From Onchocerca lupi (lineage: Eukaryota; Nematoda; Chromadorea; Rhabditida; Onchocercidae): a stretch of DNA of 64,000 nt. The position numbers and the translations under genes are program-made. The stretch's first letter is position 1. Every line of letters starts with the position of its first letter. Location: the NCBI GenBank assembly GCA_028564675.1, contig JAOVVO010000026.1:62001-126000 (forward strand). Direction: 5' to 3'. Under the pieces are notes generated by a model. That model made no database searches. It was not told the origin of the DNA and saw only the letters and a program-made list of their open reading frames with translations. Below are positions 62,512 to 64,000 of the stretch, one piece after another.

Positions 62512-64000
62512 ACTAGTGGTTCAATATGAGATTCATTTCAGAAAAAAAAAAAATTCAGAAGATTCAGCTCGATGATTTCATTATTTCACTAGTAACAGAA
62601 CTTTAAAGTTCTGTTCTTCTAAGAAAAAATTTGTTGGAAAAGGCTTATGCTTATAATAAATGAAAATAAGACAATTCTTATTTCCTTTCTTCAAGATAGA
62701 TATCAGTTTCATTATTTTAGATAAAAAATTTGAAATTTAAGAAAAGTTGCAAATGAACAATTTTCCTCTACCCATTTAAAAATTAATTAGAAGTGCTAAT
62801 TTATGACTAACAACTTATTAATGAATGGTAATATGGAAGAATTAGCTACCTTAGTGAATTTCGAAAAATCTTTTTTTTGAGTAATTGAAATCATATCTTT
62901 CTCTTTTATTTGAAAGAAGTGGAAGAGGAGAAATGTAAGCAAAAACAGAGTGAGGAATGCTAATCCATTTGTTAAAAGCTGTTCACCTGTGAACGAACAA
63001 CTGATGCATGAGCTGATCAAAACTACTGCCATACTCGAAAAAATTTGGCTTACTCGATTAATAATATCACAGTAAATCTCAACTGCAGGTCAAGAATAAT
63101 GGAATGATAGCAATACATCTTTTATAAATCTCTATGATAGAATATAAAAATTTTGAAAGAAAAATTTAAGTTTTACCCTCTTATAGCACATTACTTAATC
63201 TCAAGTCTCAATTTTTATATTGGTCCTCAGCATTTGTACAGTTTCGCTTCTTTGTAGTAGTTATGGATTGTTTAAAAATAAAATATGAGTGATCAGTGAT
63301 TTATACGGATAAATTACGGACTGACAATATCTCGACAACATTAAGCATGCCATGAAATTAACTTTAAAGCTGTGAATATCTTTGAAAAGTTTGATAAAGA
63401 AAATCCATTAGAGACTGATATAACTATTTACAGGCATTCTTTCCCATAAATCTTAATACCTACTTTTGTGATCAAATCTTGCTGTTACAAAAGAGGACAG
63501 CAAAATAAACTAGACTGAATGACGACGTCTACTGATGATAATGGTAAAAGTGACAGCAGATATTTTAATTAAAGGAAACTTTTTGAACGACAGAGTGCAT
63601 TGTCATAATTAAAAATTTAAAAAAAAAAAAGTGACATATCTCAGTTCATTAAAAAAATTATTAAGAAAAAAAAGATTAAAAAGGAAGAATAAAAGAACGG
63701 CACATTTTTAACTTATTTTTTAGAGTGAAGAAGAACAATAAGCAATGTTTGACAAATTCAGAGAGATTTAGGAAAAAGTTAATTATCCTCTGGAAAGTGT
63801 TTATAAATTAAAAGATATTGCAACTTTAACCATATTGAAATTGTTTACAGTAAAAATACATTGCAAGATATAGCTCTATGTACGAAAGGATGGAACTGAA
63901 GGATTGCAGTTAATTCCTGGAAGGTTTTGGCTACTAGATAAAAAAATAAAATGCTTAGATCCAACAAAAAGGAATCAAAAATGAAAAAATACGGTCACAA
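62512..64000. other. AT-rich tail of the window
   Basis: No firm gene. A 78-codon minus-strand frame at 62796-63032 is listed separately as doubtful. Confidence 0.45.
62796..63032 (-). CDS. Doubtful 78-aa membrane-type ORF
   Basis: ATG at 63032 opens a frame with two hydrophobic stretches (MAVVLISSCISC and LAFLTLFLLTFLLFHFF), followed by a charged tail. Such T-rich, Leu/Phe-coding frames arise easily by chance in AT-rich DNA, and there is no homology or splice context. An internal acceptor-like ttcacag splits it. Confidence 0.18.
   Translation of the reverse strand: MAVVLISSCISCSFTGEQLLTNGLAFLTLFLLTFLLFHFFQIKEKDMISITQKKDFSKFTKVANSSILPFINKLLVIN

Overview
The window looks like nuclear DNA of a parasitic nematode, probably filarial (Onchocercidae). 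It is very AT-rich, with many A/T homopolymers and AT microsatellites, small exons, phase-consistent GT-AG introns and a cuticle collagen. Several start codons lie 25-40 nt after a good 3' splice site, as expected for spliced-leader trans-splicing. Clade placement is an inference; the species cannot be told from the sequence.

Layout. 1.8-6.9 kb (-): a coiled-coil gene whose N-terminus resembles the TDP-43 N-terminal domain, with some joints unresolved. 9.2-11.3 kb (-): a four-exon cuticle collagen. 12.8-13.0 kb: a doubtful proline-rich exon. 14.2-17.8 kb (-): CAAP1-family gene, 11 exons. 18.2-18.8 kb: a solo LTR with a perfect 5-bp target duplication. 19.9-21.3 kb (+): a CWC22 gene that stops after its MIF4G half. 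21.7-24.5 kb and 26.2-34.1 kb (+): two paralogous genes in tandem, encoding repeats of about 24 residues related to the STPR motif of fibroin-modulator-binding proteins; the second also has an AT-hook and poly-Q. 36.0-41.4 kb (-): RIOK3. 43.3-47.7 kb (-): NADPH-cytochrome P450 reductase. 49.2-49.8 kb (-): a possible 62-aa gene. 50.5-51.0 kb (-): ribosomal protein S21. 54.3-59.6 kb (-): an SH2B/Lnk adaptor with Phe-zipper, PH and SH2 domains. 59.6-64 kb: mostly gene-poor, with a second copy of the same LTR.

Most genes are unrelated housekeeping genes placed side by side. The clearest accessory biology is the tandem STPR-like pair beside a truncated CWC22 gene. The TDP-43-NTD/coiled-coil gene, the two related solo LTRs and two long perfect or near-perfect hairpins also stand out. 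Exon models were built by hand from splice signals, reading phase and remembered family sequences; no alignment or transcript data were used.
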